Of a stretch of DNA of 64,000 nucleotides, positions 37,424 to 46,922 are shown in pieces (positions within the stretch are counted from its first letter, which is position 1; the number at the start of each line of letters is the position of its first letter). The translations under genes and the position numbers were made by a program. A model generated the notes under the pieces. It was not told where the DNA came from, ran no database searches, and was given only the letters and a program-made list of their open reading frames with translations. Origin of the DNA: Betaproteobacteria bacterium (GTDB lineage Bacteria > Pseudomonadota > Gammaproteobacteria > Burkholderiales > SG8-41); the NCBI GenBank assembly GCA_028291945.1, contig JAQGNH010000392.1, positions 1 through 64,000 of the forward strand. Reading direction: 5' to 3'.

Positions 37424-38213
37424 CCGCTTGTTGCCTCACCCTCTCGAACAAGCACACCGCCGCTGCGGCAGCTACGTTCAGCGACTCGGCGTGACCCGGC
37501 ATCGGTATGGAAATACTTGCATGTGCCGCATCGCGCAGGGATGCAGAGAGCCCGCTGCCCTCATTCCCAAAGAGAAGCGCTACACGCCCGCTCAGGTCGG
37601 CTGAATAAAATGCGGTCGCGCTGTCACTCGCGACCGCCAGCACGCGGCCCGGATAGTCACGAGCGAGCGCCTCCAGATCTACACCTTCGTGGATGCGCAG
37701 ACTGAAATGGGCGCCCATCGCTGCCCGCAGCACGCGCGGTGACCACGCTTGAACGCAGCTCGTGGACAAATACACCTCTTTGATCCCGGCGGCGGCGGCC
37801 GACCTGAAGATCGAGCCCACGTTGCCGGGATCCTGCACGTCCTCCAGCAACACGCACGCGTCAGGTTGCGCCGGCAATGCAGACGGCTGGGGCGTTCTCA
37901 CCGCCGCGATGATGCCGGTCGGCGTAGACACTGACGACAATTGCCGAAACAGCGCGTCACTGAAGATCAACGGCGCGGGCACAGTGGAGGACCCGAGTAA
38001 CGCGGCAATCTCGACGTCATCAAGATGAGACCGGCTGATGGCGACATATTCAGGCGCTCCGACATGCTCCAGATACGCAGCGACGAGATGTACTCCGTCG
38101 AGCAGCGACAATCCGGCTTTGCGCCGCTCGCGCGAAGACTGGTGCAGTTTGAGCAAGGTGCGGAACCGCGGGTTTTCGGCCGATGTGATCTGCAGGGGCG
38201 AGGCTCGGGTCAT
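37407..38213 (-). CDS. SpoU/TrmH-family RNA 2'-O-methyltransferase
   Basis: 268 residues. The N-terminal substrate-binding domain begins LQITSAENPRFRTLLKLHQSSRERRKAG and the SPOUT knot shows LLEDVQDPGNVGSIFRSAAAAG (motif 1), LLFGNEGSGLS (motif 2) and ISIPMPGHAESLNVAAAAAVCLFE (motif 3). The pattern is close to RlmB/TsnR-like enzymes that modify 23S rRNA, but the exact site cannot be read. Its start overlaps the SenA-like gene by 4 bp, so the two are co-translated. The C-terminus runs into a heptamer repeat. Confidence 0.92.
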   Translation of the reverse strand: MTRASPLQITSAENPRFRTLLKLHQSSRERRKAGLSLLDGVHLVAAYLEHVGAPEYVAISRSHLDDVEIAALLGSSTVPAPLIFSDALFRQLSSVSTPTGIIAAVRTPQPSALPAQPDACVLLEDVQDPGNVGSIFRSAAAAGIKEVYLSTSCVQAWSPRVLRAAMGAHFSLRIHEGVDLEALARDYPGRVLAVASDSATAFYSADLSGRVALLFGNEGSGLSASLRDAAHASISIPMPGHAESLNVAAAAAVCLFERVRQQAVSREP

Positions 38214-39499
38214 GCGCAGGTACGAAAACCGGCAAACACGTCGCGGCGATCAGGCGTATAGAAGTTGCGCCAGGTGTTGCGGATCAGGTCGGCGCGCGTC
38301 GCAAAGCATCCACCGCGAAGCACTTTGTGATCGCCAAACCACGGCTGCGAGTATTCCTTGTAGGCATCGACCACGAATCCAGGATAGGGCTCGAACGCGT
38401 CAGCGGTCCACTCCCAGACATTACCGATCATTTGCCGGCATCCCCACGCGCTCTCCCCCTGCGCATAACCCGCAACATCGACCGCGTGGTCCGAACTGCC
38501 ATAAAGATTGGCGCGTTGCGCATCAGGCTCTTGATTGCCCCACGGATAGCGCCGCTTGCGAGAGAGATCAGCCGGCTCGCTGGCTGCCGCGAATTCCCAT
38601 TCTGCTTCTGACGGTAACCGTCGGCGCGCCCATCGGCAATATGCGTCCGCTTCATACCAATTGACGTGGATCACCGCCGCATCCGCCACGATGGGCAACC
38701 ACCTATCATAAACACGCGCACACCATGCGTTTCCGGCTTTGCGCCAATAAGCCGGATGCGATGCGTTTGCGGACGCACACCATGCCCATCCGTCGCCAGA
38801 CCATAGCTCAGGTCGCGAGTAACCTGCGTCTTCAACGAACGACACGAACTCAGCGTTTGTCACGCATGCCCGCGCGATGCTGAAAGGGGCGACCGTCACT
38901 TGATGCGCCCATTTCTCGTTGTCGAATACGAAACCATCGTCCGGTCTCGCGCCGAGCATGAAGATGCCTCCAGCGATGTCGGCGTCACCCTGGGGCACGC
39001 TATGCTTGTCGCGGAGTGAACTCGCGCCAGAACCGCATGGCGCACTGTAGCCCAGCGTTTGCCGCGTGTAGGTGAACGCTTCGCAATGCATTTCTTCGTG
39101 CAAGGCAGCAAGCTGTGCGAAGTACGACCACGCGCCGGCCGGCTTCGCCGCCAGTTTGTCGAGCACGCGCTGCAGCACTTCATGCAGGTATTCCAGCGTC
39201 CTTTCGAGCCCAGGCAACGGAAGATGCCATCGCCTGTCGTGCGGCACCGAAGACGAATCGTACAGGCCATCAGCGTCATGGCGGACGGAAGGAAGAAGCT
39301 CAGGCTCTCCTTCGCGATGACGCAGGCACCAGCGCTCCTGAAACCACGCGAGGTGGCCGATCTCCCACAGCGGCGGATTTACGATCTTCAATCGCGGACC
39401 GAGCAGCTGCGAGCCTGTCAGGTCCAACGTGAGGCTCAGCGTGCGTGCGCGCGCATCGAGCAGCTGCTGCTGAAGGACTTCGGTGTCGACGTGGATCAT
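38210..39499 (-). CDS. senA: EgtB-like non-haem iron enzyme, probable selenoneine synthase SenA
   Basis: 429 residues. N-terminal DinB-like domain with the iron ligand His in WEIGHLAWFQERW and the H-x3-H pair in HEEMHCE; C-terminal formylglycine-generating-enzyme (sulfatase-modifying) domain with RRLPSEAEWEFAAA, GNVWEWTADAF and VLRGGCFATR. This is the EgtB architecture, which forms a carbon-sulfur bond on hercynine. I call SenA, which forms the carbon-selenium bond using a selenosugar, because the divergent neighbour is a SenB-type glycosyltransferase and no egtD or egtC gene is near. EgtB or another sulfoxide synthase is the main alternative. Stop overlaps the methyltransferase start. Confidence 0.8.
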   Translation of the reverse strand: MIHVDTEVLQQQLLDARARTLSLTLDLTGSQLLGPRLKIVNPPLWEIGHLAWFQERWCLRHREGEPELLPSVRHDADGLYDSSSVPHDRRWHLPLPGLERTLEYLHEVLQRVLDKLAAKPAGAWSYFAQLAALHEEMHCEAFTYTRQTLGYSAPCGSGASSLRDKHSVPQGDADIAGGIFMLGARPDDGFVFDNEKWAHQVTVAPFSIARACVTNAEFVSFVEDAGYSRPELWSGDGWAWCASANASHPAYWRKAGNAWCARVYDRWLPIVADAAVIHVNWYEADAYCRWARRRLPSEAEWEFAAASEPADLSRKRRYPWGNQEPDAQRANLYGSSDHAVDVAGYAQGESAWGCRQMIGNVWEWTADAFEPYPGFVVDAYKEYSQPWFGDHKVLRGGCFATRADLIRNTWRNFYTPDRRDVFAGFRTCA

Positions 39500-39554
39500 G
39501 CGCGCAGGCGTTTGCTGTAGTATCCCGCGTTAGTTTAGCTTGCGCCGTCAGCGC

Positions 39555-40568
39555 ATGAGAATTTCGATCATCACACCCGCAGCCGCCCGCGTGCGCAATG
39601 GCAATCGCAACACCGCAGCACGCTGGGCGGGTTTTCTGCGAGACCTGGGGCACCGCGTGACAGTCGAACAGGACTGGAGTGGCCGGCCTGCAGATCTCAT
39701 GATCGCTTTGCATGCCCGCCGCAGCTTCGACTCAATCGCACGCTATGCTGACGTGTGTCCCGGCCGACCGCTGATCGTCGTTCTTACTGGTACCGACGTG
39801 TATCGCGATATCCGCAGTGACGCCGATGCGAAACGTGCTCTCCAGCTCGCGACGCGCCTTGTCGTTCTGCAGGAAATGGCGGTCAAGGAGCTCACTCCGG
39901 CGCTGCGCAGAAAAGTGCGTGTGATCTACCAATCGTCGCGAACAATCGCGCGGCCGCCTGCCCTGACCTCGTGTTTCGAAGTGATCGTGAGCGGACACTT
40001 GCGCGAGGAAAAAGACCCCTTCAGGACAGCAGCCGCTCTGGAGTATCTGCCTGGCAGCAGCCGCATACGTGTTACGCACATCGGCCGTGCGCTCGCTGCC
40101 GATGCTGCAGCAGAGGCACGCGCCTGGATGGAGCGGGAGCCACGCTATCGGTGGGTCAGCGAAGTCCCGCACTGGCGTGCGATGCGCCTGTTGGGCCGCG
40201 CCCGCCTCATGGTCATCAGCTCGCGCATGGAGGGTGGCGCGAACGTCGTGTCCGAAGCGCTGCGCCTCGGCGTGCCCATCGTCGCGTCGAAGGTTTCAGG
40301 CAACATCGGCATGCTCGGAGTACCCTATGCGGGCTACTATCCTGTGGGAAACGAACGCGCGCTCGCGCGCATCTTGTCCCGCGCCGAGCGCGATCATGAC
40401 TACTACCGCCTTCTGAACAATGCTTGCGCAGCGCGGGCACCGCTGGTAGCGCCGAAGCGCGAGCGTGACGCGCTGCGCGCGCTTATCTCGGAATGGACGT
40501 CGGGCGACCGCGTCGAGACTCGCGGCACGCGCCACTTGCCACTCGCGAAGAGCGCGTTGTTTCGCTGA
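39555..40568 (+). CDS. senB: Glycosyltransferase of the SenB type (probable selenosugar synthase)
   Basis: 337 residues from ATG 39555 (MRISIITPAAARVRNGNRNTA); a TTG at 39540 would add five residues. A GT-B fold enzyme: N-terminal ITPA...NGNRNTAARWA with DLMIALHARRSFDSI and VLTGTDVYRDI; C-terminal VSGHLREEKDPFRTAAAL and the donor-site MEGGANVVSEALRLGVPIVAS. It matches the family linked to EgtB-like SenA (TIGR04348, from memory), which joins a UDP-sugar to selenophosphate. Divergent from senA with a 55-bp gap, convergent with lpxB 6 bp away. No senC/selD in the window. An ordinary glycosyltransferase is the alternative. Confidence 0.8.
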   Translation: MRISIITPAAARVRNGNRNTAARWAGFLRDLGHRVTVEQDWSGRPADLMIALHARRSFDSIARYADVCPGRPLIVVLTGTDVYRDIRSDADAKRALQLATRLVVLQEMAVKELTPALRRKVRVIYQSSRTIARPPALTSCFEVIVSGHLREEKDPFRTAAALEYLPGSSRIRVTHIGRALAADAAAEARAWMEREPRYRWVSEVPHWRAMRLLGRARLMVISSRMEGGANVVSEALRLGVPIVASKVSGNIGMLGVPYAGYYPVGNERALARILSRAERDHDYYRLLNNACAARAPLVAPKRERDALRALISEWTSGDRVETRGTRHLPLAKSALFR

Positions 40569-40574
40569 CAGCGC

Positions 40575-41744
40575 TCACACCGGCACACGCGAGAGCAGCG
40601 GCATCAGTGCGGCAGCGGCTTTCTCAGCGGTATTCTGACGCAAATCGTGGCGCATCGATTCGAAATGGGTGTCGAGCCGCGCCCGCGCGTCCTTGTCGTA
40701 AAGAAGCGTCTTGACGGCTTCGGCGAGCGTCTCCGGAGTTGCTGCATCCTGCAGGAGTTCTGGGACCACTGACTCTCCCGCCAGGATATTCGGCATGCCG
40801 ACGAAAGAAAGATACGCACGCTTTCGCAGCATCCACCAAGACAGCCGATTCATCTTGTACGTGATCACCATCGGACGCTTCAGCAGTGCGGCTTCGAGGG
40901 ACGCCGTTCCTGATGCAACGAGCACCACATCGGCTGCGGCCATCGCCTCGAGTGAATGTCCGATGACCATCGTGAGATTCAGATTCTCCGGTTCGACCCG
41001 GTACAGCGCCGCTTCGAACAAAGCCTTCGTATCGCGGCTGGCAAAAGGTACGAGGAAACGGATATTCTCGATCTGCTCGTTCAGTTTGACTGCGGTGCGC
41101 ACGAAAAGCTCCGCCATATTCTCGAGCTCGCTTACCCGACTTCCGGGCAGCATGGCAACGACCGGCACGCCGATCGGCACTCTCAATTCTTCCCGCACCA
41201 GTTCCGGCGGCGGCAGATCCGCGAGCAGATCCGCGAGAGGATGCCCTACGTAGCACACGGGCACTCCCGCGCCTTCGTACAGCCGGGTCTCGAATGGAAA
41301 CAGCGTCAGTAGCGCCGAGACGGCCTGTTTTACTTTCTGGATCCGTTCGCGGCGCCACGCCCATACGGCGGGCGCCACGTACTGAACCGTGGGAATTCCC
41401 GCCTTCCTCAGGTCGATCTCGAGGTCGAGGTTGAAATCAGGCGCATCGACGCCGATGAAAAGCGCCGGCGGGTTTCGAAGAAAATATCTGCGCAGCCGGC
41501 GGCGGATGCCGACGATTTCCCAGTAATGCCTGATCACTTCGACATAGCCGCGCACCGCGAGCTTTTCCATCGGAAAAAGTATTTCGGCGCCCGCCGCTTC
41601 CATTTTCGGACCGCCGATGCCGACGAAATGCAATCGTGGATTGCGCGCGAGAAGGGATCGCATGAGATGTGCACCGAGCTGGTCGCCCGAGGCTTCGCCC
41701 GCGACAATACCGATCACATACGCGCGATCGGTGGACTTAGGCAT
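40575..41744 (-). CDS. lpxB: Lipid-A-disaccharide synthase
   Basis: Joins UDP-2,3-diacylglucosamine and lipid X to form the lipid A disaccharide. 389 residues, GT family 19. Landmarks: GIVAGEASGDQLGAHLMRSL, FVGIGGPKME, DAPDFNLDLE, YVAPAVWAWR, YVGHPLAD, MLPGSRVSE and VLVASGTASLEAAL. It is the last gene of the rpsB-lpxB run and ends 6 bp from the converging senB gene, leaving almost no room for terminators. Confidence 0.97.
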   Translation of the reverse strand: MPKSTDRAYVIGIVAGEASGDQLGAHLMRSLLARNPRLHFVGIGGPKMEAAGAEILFPMEKLAVRGYVEVIRHYWEIVGIRRRLRRYFLRNPPALFIGVDAPDFNLDLEIDLRKAGIPTVQYVAPAVWAWRRERIQKVKQAVSALLTLFPFETRLYEGAGVPVCYVGHPLADLLADLPPPELVREELRVPIGVPVVAMLPGSRVSELENMAELFVRTAVKLNEQIENIRFLVPFASRDTKALFEAALYRVEPENLNLTMVIGHSLEAMAAADVVLVASGTASLEAALLKRPMVITYKMNRLSWWMLRKRAYLSFVGMPNILAGESVVPELLQDAATPETLAEAVKTLLYDKDARARLDTHFESMRHDLRQNTAEKAAAALMPLLSRVPV

Positions 41745-41759
41745 TTCGACGATATCCGT

Positions 41760-42578
41760 TCAGCGAATGATGCCGCGACTCGGCGCGGCAACGAAATCGA
41801 GCAAGGGTTGCACCTCAGGACACTCTTGCGCCTGTTGCGCGAGCTCGCGCTGTGCTTCCTCGAGTCCGAGACTCGAACGGTACAGTGTCCTGTAGGCGCG
41901 CTTGAGCCCGGCGATGGCTTGGGCGGAAAAGCCGCGGCGGCGCAGTCCTTCCGCATTGATGCCGTAGGGTCGCGATGGATTTCCTGATACTTTTATGTAA
42001 GGCGGCACGTCCTGCAGCAGGATCGTGCCCATACCCGATATGCTGTGCTTACCGATGCGTACGAACTGATGCACGACCGTGAAGCCGCCCAGGATCGCGT
42101 CATCGTCTACGCGCACATGCCCGGCAAGCTGCGCATTGTTCGCGAAGACGGTGCGGCTTCCGATCTGGCAATCGTGGGCGATATGAACGTAAGCCATGAT
42201 CCAGTTGTCGTCACCGATGCGCGTGACGCCAGCGTCCTGCGCCGTTCCACGGTTCAAAGTACAGAACTCACGTATGGTGTTGTTATCGCCGATCTCGAGT
42301 CGTGTCGGCTCGCCGCCATACTTCTTGTCCTGCGGCGCGTCTCCCAGCGACACGAACTGGGAGACCGTGTTGTTCTTTCCAAGGCGCGTGTGACCAGTGA
42401 TCACCGTATGCGGGCCGATACGGCTGCCCGACCCAATTTCGACATGGGGTCCGAGGACGGTATAAGGACCGACTTCCACGTCAGCGGCGATCAACGCGGC
42501 GGGATCGACAATCGCCGTCGGGTGAATAGCATCACGCCTCGAAGCGCTTTTCGCGCGCGTCGCGCGTTCAGCGCCCAT
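41760..42578 (-). CDS. lpxA: UDP-N-acetylglucosamine acyltransferase
   Basis: First step of lipid A synthesis: acylates UDP-GlcNAc with 3-hydroxyacyl-ACP. 272 residues. Left-handed beta helix of hexapeptide repeats ([40 protein letters not shown] with the catalytic His region, [15 protein letters not shown]). The C-terminal helical domain follows [10 protein letters not shown]. Compared with LpxA of E. coli (262 residues) the N-terminus is about ten residues longer ([14 protein letters not shown]). Overlaps fabZ by 11 bp. Confidence 0.96.
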   Translation of the reverse strand: MGAERATRAKSASRRDAIHPTAIVDPAALIAADVEVGPYTVLGPHVEIGSGSRIGPHTVITGHTRLGKNNTVSQFVSLGDAPQDKKYGGEPTRLEIGDNNTIREFCTLNRGTAQDAGVTRIGDDNWIMAYVHIAHDCQIGSRTVFANNAQLAGHVRVDDDAILGGFTVVHQFVRIGKHSISGMGTILLQDVPPYIKVSGNPSRPYGINAEGLRRRGFSAQAIAGLKRAYRTLYRSSLGLEEAQRELAQQAQECPEVQPLLDFVAAPSRGIIR

Positions 42579-43029
42579 GCTCGTTATTCAGTTCGCGTAT
42601 CGTGCATAGCAGATCAGCTTCGGCCACGGTCGAATCCTCGACGCGCGCGATGCCATGGAATTTCCACAGTCCGCGCATGTGCCGCACCAGCGAAACATCC
42701 AGGTGCAAAGCGTCCCCGGCCGTGACCGGCTTTTTGAAGCGCGCATTGTCGATGCCGACGAAGTAGTACACCATGTTCTCGTCCGCTTTATGTCCTTCCG
42801 TCGAGAACGTCAGTATTGCGGCGGCCTGTGCCATCGCTTCGATGATCAGCACTCCGGGCATTACCGGGTGATGCGGGAAGTGCCCCCCAAAAAACGGTTC
42901 ATTGATCGTCACGTTCTTCAGCGCGACCACATTCTTGCCCGGATCGCACGACAGCACACGATCGATCATCAGGAATGGATACCGGTGCGGCAGATACTCG
43001 AGGACACGATGTATGTCCATGCTGTTCAA
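42568..43029 (-). CDS. fabZ: 3-hydroxyacyl-[ACP] dehydratase
   Basis: Dehydrates 3-hydroxyacyl-ACP in fatty acid elongation, competing with LpxA and LpxD for the same acyl pool. 153 residues, hot-dog fold. Catalytic His in [18 protein letters not shown] and Glu in [11 protein letters not shown]; start region [17 protein letters not shown]. Overlaps lpxD by 4 bp and lpxA by 11 bp, a conserved arrangement that keeps membrane lipid and lipid A synthesis in balance. Confidence 0.98.
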   Translation of the reverse strand: MNSMDIHRVLEYLPHRYPFLMIDRVLSCDPGKNVVALKNVTINEPFFGGHFPHHPVMPGVLIIEAMAQAAAILTFSTEGHKADENMVYYFVGIDNARFKKPVTAGDALHLDVSLVRHMRGLWKFHGIARVEDSTVAEADLLCTIRELNNEHGR

Positions 43030-44075
43030 GATTGGCTCCTTCTAATCTGAGCGAGTCCATCCTCGAGAGCCGCCACGCGCTTGGCAATTTCTGCGAGATG
43101 GCGTAGTTGCACTGCATTTCGACGCCAGTCGCGGTTCGGCTCGAACGGGTACACACCGCTGTAGACGCCGGGTTTATCGATCGATTTCGTAATCGACGTG
43201 TGACCCGACACCTCCACGTGATCTGCGATCGTGACGTGCCCGGCGATACCCACCGCACCTCCAATTCGGCAATGCCGCCCGATGCGTACGCTGCCTGCAA
43301 TGCCGGTGCATGCCGCTATCGCGGTGTGGGCGCCGATGTGGACGTTATGGGCGATCTGAATCTGGTTGTCGAGTTTCACACCGTCTTCTATGACGGTGTC
43401 GTCGATCGCGCCGCGATCGATCGTTGTGTTCGCGCCAATCTCGACATCATCTGCGATGCGCACACGGCCGACCTGGGGTACTTTCACCCAACGATCGCCA
43501 TCAAACGCAATGCCGAAGCCGTCGGCACCGATCACCACGCCCGCGTGAGCGATGACGCGATCACCCAGTAGGCATTCCGCGTATATCGCGACGTGCGCGT
43601 GAAGATGGCAATCACGTCCCACGCGCGCGTTCTCCCCCAGCGTGGCGCCGGGACCGATGACGGAGCCTTGTCCGACACGCGCGCCGCGGCCAATGACGAC
43701 GTAAGGGCCGATCTCTGCGCTGCTATCGACGTGAGCCTCCGAGTGAACCGTGGCCGTGGTATGTATTCCAGGTACAGGCGTACGGGGAGACGCAAGCAGC
43801 GTTGACACGCGCGCAAAGTACAAATAAGGCTGCTCGTGCACGATTCGGGCAGTCTGGGCAAGATCGCGCTCAGTCGGAGACAGTATGACTGCGGCGGCTT
43901 TCGTAGTGGCGAGATGCCTCAGATAGCGCGGGTTTGCGAGAAAAGCGATCGTTTCGGGACCCGCGTTTTCCAGGGTCGCCACGCGGCTCACCCTCACTTC
44001 AGGGTCACCGACGACTTCGCCCCCGAAGCGCGCGATGAGTTCGCGCAGGCTGTAGGAAACTACGCTGCCGTTCAT
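43026..44075 (-). CDS. lpxD: UDP-3-O-acylglucosamine N-acyltransferase
   Basis: Third step of lipid A synthesis: N-acylation of UDP-3-O-acylglucosamine. 349 residues. N-terminal uridine-binding domain ([39 protein letters not shown]) and a hexapeptide-repeat helix ([20 protein letters not shown] is the LpxD signature, then [25 protein letters not shown] with the catalytic His). C-terminal helix with [17 protein letters not shown]. 37 bp after skp, overlaps fabZ. Confidence 0.97.
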   Translation of the reverse strand: MNGSVVSYSLRELIARFGGEVVGDPEVRVSRVATLENAGPETIAFLANPRYLRHLATTKAAAVILSPTERDLAQTARIVHEQPYLYFARVSTLLASPRTPVPGIHTTATVHSEAHVDSSAEIGPYVVIGRGARVGQGSVIGPGATLGENARVGRDCHLHAHVAIYAECLLGDRVIAHAGVVIGADGFGIAFDGDRWVKVPQVGRVRIADDVEIGANTTIDRGAIDDTVIEDGVKLDNQIQIAHNVHIGAHTAIAACTGIAGSVRIGRHCRIGGAVGIAGHVTIADHVEVSGHTSITKSIDKPGVYSGVYPFEPNRDWRRNAVQLRHLAEIAKRVAALEDGLAQIRRSQS

Positions 44076-44112
44076 GAGCGCGAGGCTGGGCGCTCGCAGG
44101 CGGCGGCTCGTG

Positions 44113-44652
44113 TTATCTCTCGGACGCGAGCGCTTTCAGCACTCGCTCGGTGATGTCGAGACGAGGACTGCGGTAAACAGCCTCCTGCACGATCAGATCG
44201 AATTTTTCGGCTTCCGCGATTTGCTTGATCACCCGGTTCGCGCGCTCGAACAGCGTCTGCAGTTCCTGGTTGCGACGCAGATTGAGGTCTTCCGTGTAGG
44301 AGCGCTGCATCCGCTGGAAATCAAGGGTCATGCGCGACAGCTCCTGCTCTTTCGCCCGGCGATCGCTCTCGCTCATGGTCATAGCTTCTTTTTCGAGCTG
44401 TCCCTGAAGGCTTTTAATCTGACCCTCACGCCGCTGCAGCTCCTGCGCTCGCGGAGCGAACTCCTTCTCGAGGCGTTTGCTCGCAACCTCGGCGGGCGCG
44501 GACTCGCGATTGATGCGCTCCGCGTCGATGAATCCGATCTTGAGCTCCGCCGCCGCCACGGCAGCCGCAGTGGACAACAGCGCGAACGACAGCGCCACGC
44601 GACCGAGCGCCCCATAAAAATGCTTCAATGTCGTCTCCTTCATCGCCGTCAA
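44113..44652 (-). CDS. skp: Periplasmic chaperone Skp/OmpH
   Basis: Trimeric jellyfish-shaped chaperone that carries unfolded outer-membrane proteins to the BAM complex. 179 residues. A signal peptide (about residues 14-35, GRVALSFALLSTAAAVAAA) is followed by LKIGFIDAERIN and long alpha-helical, coiled-coil arms rich in Glu, Arg and Lys (SKRLEKEFAPRAQELQRREG), then DLNLRRNQELQTLFERAN and the C-terminal VVQEAVYRSPRLDIT-type strand. Overlaps bamA by 4 bp, its usual partner. A start a few residues further in is possible. Confidence 0.93.
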   Translation of the reverse strand: MTAMKETTLKHFYGALGRVALSFALLSTAAAVAAAELKIGFIDAERINRESAPAEVASKRLEKEFAPRAQELQRREGQIKSLQGQLEKEAMTMSESDRRAKEQELSRMTLDFQRMQRSYTEDLNLRRNQELQTLFERANRVIKQIAEAEKFDLIVQEAVYRSPRLDITERVLKALASER

Positions 44653-46919
44653 AACGCTCCACCGAACGTAAACTGAAAGATCTGCTTGCTATCGCCCTCC
44701 AGCGACCGGATTGGCGCTGCAACACTTATTTTAAGCGGACCCATGGGTGAAACCCAGAGTACGCCGAGACCGACCGCAGCGCGCATCTCGCTGAAGGCGA
44801 AGCTTTCCGAAGCCATCCCGGTATCGACGAATGCGCTCATGCGCACGCTCTTTTCACCCTGCAACCCAGGGAACGGAAACAGGAACTCCGCGTTACCCAG
44901 GACCTTGTGGCTGCCCCCGCGGGGATTACCCTGCACGTCCTTGGGCCCGGCCGTGAACACCTTGAAGCCGCGCAGGGAGTTTACTCCACCAACGTAGAAG
45001 TTTTTGAAGAATGGCAGCGCAGTCGTATCGCTATAGCCCGCGCCATAGCCGAGTTCGCCATTAAGCATGAGCGTGTAATCGCGGCTGATCGGGAAATATC
45101 GCTGATACTGATACTGGGCTTTATAGTATTTGAGGCTGGCGCCCGGCACCCCGACTTCTGCGCTTGCTCGCTGCATGACGCCCTTCGTCGGATAGATCAG
45201 GCTGTCGCGGTTGTCGCGCGTCCAGCCGACCGTGGCCAGTATCGCGTCGCTGGTGCTCCCGAACGTTTTGACATAATCGAGATAAATGAGAGGACTGTCG
45301 GCAAACGTCGATATGCTGGTTCTCTCATAGCCCAGTCCGTAATTGATTGTGTCGATATCCGTGATGGGCACGCCGAACCGTACCGCACCGCCTGTGGTCT
45401 GCGTGGTGTAGTCGCCAAGACCGGCGTTGGCGGCATTGATTTTGCGCTGGTAAATGTCAAAGCCACGGCTCACGCCGTCGACCGTGTAAAACGGATCGGT
45501 ATAGGACAGTGCGTAGTTCGTGTTGAGCTTGCTCGTGTTGAGCCCGATCGACACGTGCTTGCCGGATCCGAAAATGTTCTGTTGCGTTACCGAACCCGAC
45601 AATATGACGCCTTCGCCGCTTCCGAACCCTGCACCGAGCAGCACGGAGCCCGTAGGTTTCTCGGTTACCGAGACGTTCACATCGACCTGGTCGGTTGTCC
45701 CCTGCACCGCCGGCGTTTCGATATTGACCTCGTTGAAATAGCCCAGGCGGTCTATCCGGCTGCGTGAATTCGCTATCTTGTCGGACGAGAACCAGCCGCC
45801 CTCCATCTGGCGGAATTCCCGCCGTATGACTTCATCGCGGGTGCGGTTGTTACCCAGCACATTGATGCGCCGGACATACACGCGGCGGCCTGGGTCGATG
45901 AAAAAAGTAAACGACGCCTGCCTCTTCTCCTTGTCAAGCTCCGGTGCTGCGTTCACGTTGGCGAAGGCGTAGCCCTCGCTACCGAGACGGTCGCTGATTT
46001 TCTTGGTTGATTCTGCGACACGTGCGCGAGAAAAAACGTCGCCGCGCTTTAGCGTGATGAGTTTGCGGATCTCGGCCTCGGGCAGCAGCAGTTCGCCACC
46101 AACTTTGACGTCCGCTACCGTGTACTTGGGACCTTCAGTGATCGAGATCGATATGTAGATGTCTTTCTTGTCCGGCGTGATCGACACCTGCGTGGATTCA
46201 ACATTGAATTCCAGATAGCCGCGGTCCAGATAGTAGGACCGCAGCGTCTCCAGATCCGCAGCGAGTTTCTGGCGGGAATATTGATCCGCTTTGCTGTACC
46301 ACGTGAGGATGCCGGGCGTGCGAAGACTGATCTGCCGCTTCAGCTCTTTTTCGCTGAAAGCCTGATTTCCGATGATGCTGACCTGCCGGATCTTTGCAGC
46401 ATCGCCTTCTTCGACGGCGAAATTGAGCGCGACGCGGTTGCGTTCGAGTGGCGTCACGGTGGTGCTGACGTTCGCGCCGTAACGGCCCCGCGTCAGGTAT
46501 TGCCGTTTCAATTCCTGTTCGGCGCGGTCGAGGAGTCCTTTATCGAAGATCCTGCCCTCGGCAAGGCCGATCTGATTCATTGCCTTCAAAACGGTGTCCT
46601 TATCGAACTCGCGCAGCCCGGTAAATTCAATCTGGGCGATTGAAGGCCGCTCCTGTACGACTACGACGAGCACGCCCTCTTCAGCTTCGATCGAGACGTC
46701 TCTGAAAAACCCCGTGGCAAACAGCGCTCTGATGGTCTGGGAGGCTTTTTCGTCTGTCATCGTATCGCCAACCTTGACAGGAAGGTAGCTGAAGACAGTG
46801 CCGGCCTCGGTTCGCTGTATCCCTTCTACGCGGATGTCTTTGATGACGAAGGGTTCGATTGCTCGCGCCGGGAGGGAACTCAACGCCAACGCCAAAACAC
46901 CTACACGCAAAAAATGCAT
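44649..46919 (-). CDS. bamA: Outer membrane protein assembly factor BamA
   Basis: Essential outer-membrane insertase. 756 residues: signal peptide (MHFLRVGVLALALSSLPARA), five POTRA domains (residues about 22-420; for example FVIKDIRVEGIQRTEAGTVF, IAQIEFTGLREFDKDTVLKA, YVRRINVLGNNRTRDEVIRR) and a 16-stranded barrel. The barrel has the conserved PTKGVMQRASAEVG loop and GGVNSLRGF (lid/VRGF motif, here LRGF). The last residue is Phe (FTFGGAF), the BAM sorting signature. Lies 3 bp after rseP and overlaps skp; expected sigma-E target. Confidence 0.97.
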   Translation of the reverse strand: MHFLRVGVLALALSSLPARAIEPFVIKDIRVEGIQRTEAGTVFSYLPVKVGDTMTDEKASQTIRALFATGFFRDVSIEAEEGVLVVVVQERPSIAQIEFTGLREFDKDTVLKAMNQIGLAEGRIFDKGLLDRAEQELKRQYLTRGRYGANVSTTVTPLERNRVALNFAVEEGDAAKIRQVSIIGNQAFSEKELKRQISLRTPGILTWYSKADQYSRQKLAADLETLRSYYLDRGYLEFNVESTQVSITPDKKDIYISISITEGPKYTVADVKVGGELLLPEAEIRKLITLKRGDVFSRARVAESTKKISDRLGSEGYAFANVNAAPELDKEKRQASFTFFIDPGRRVYVRRINVLGNNRTRDEVIRREFRQMEGGWFSSDKIANSRSRIDRLGYFNEVNIETPAVQGTTDQVDVNVSVTEKPTGSVLLGAGFGSGEGVILSGSVTQQNIFGSGKHVSIGLNTSKLNTNYALSYTDPFYTVDGVSRGFDIYQRKINAANAGLGDYTTQTTGGAVRFGVPITDIDTINYGLGYERTSISTFADSPLIYLDYVKTFGSTSDAILATVGWTRDNRDSLIYPTKGVMQRASAEVGVPGASLKYYKAQYQYQRYFPISRDYTLMLNGELGYGAGYSDTTALPFFKNFYVGGVNSLRGFKVFTAGPKDVQGNPRGGSHKVLGNAEFLFPFPGLQGEKSVRMSAFVDTGMASESFAFSEMRAAVGLGVLWVSPMGPLKISVAAPIRSLEGDSKQIFQFTFGGAF

Positions 46920-46922
46920 CGA

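Noticed and set aside
38210..39499. Ergothioneine gene egtB
   Set aside because: Architecture fits, but the SenB-type neighbour and lack of egtA, egtC or egtD favour SenA; EgtB is kept as the alternative.
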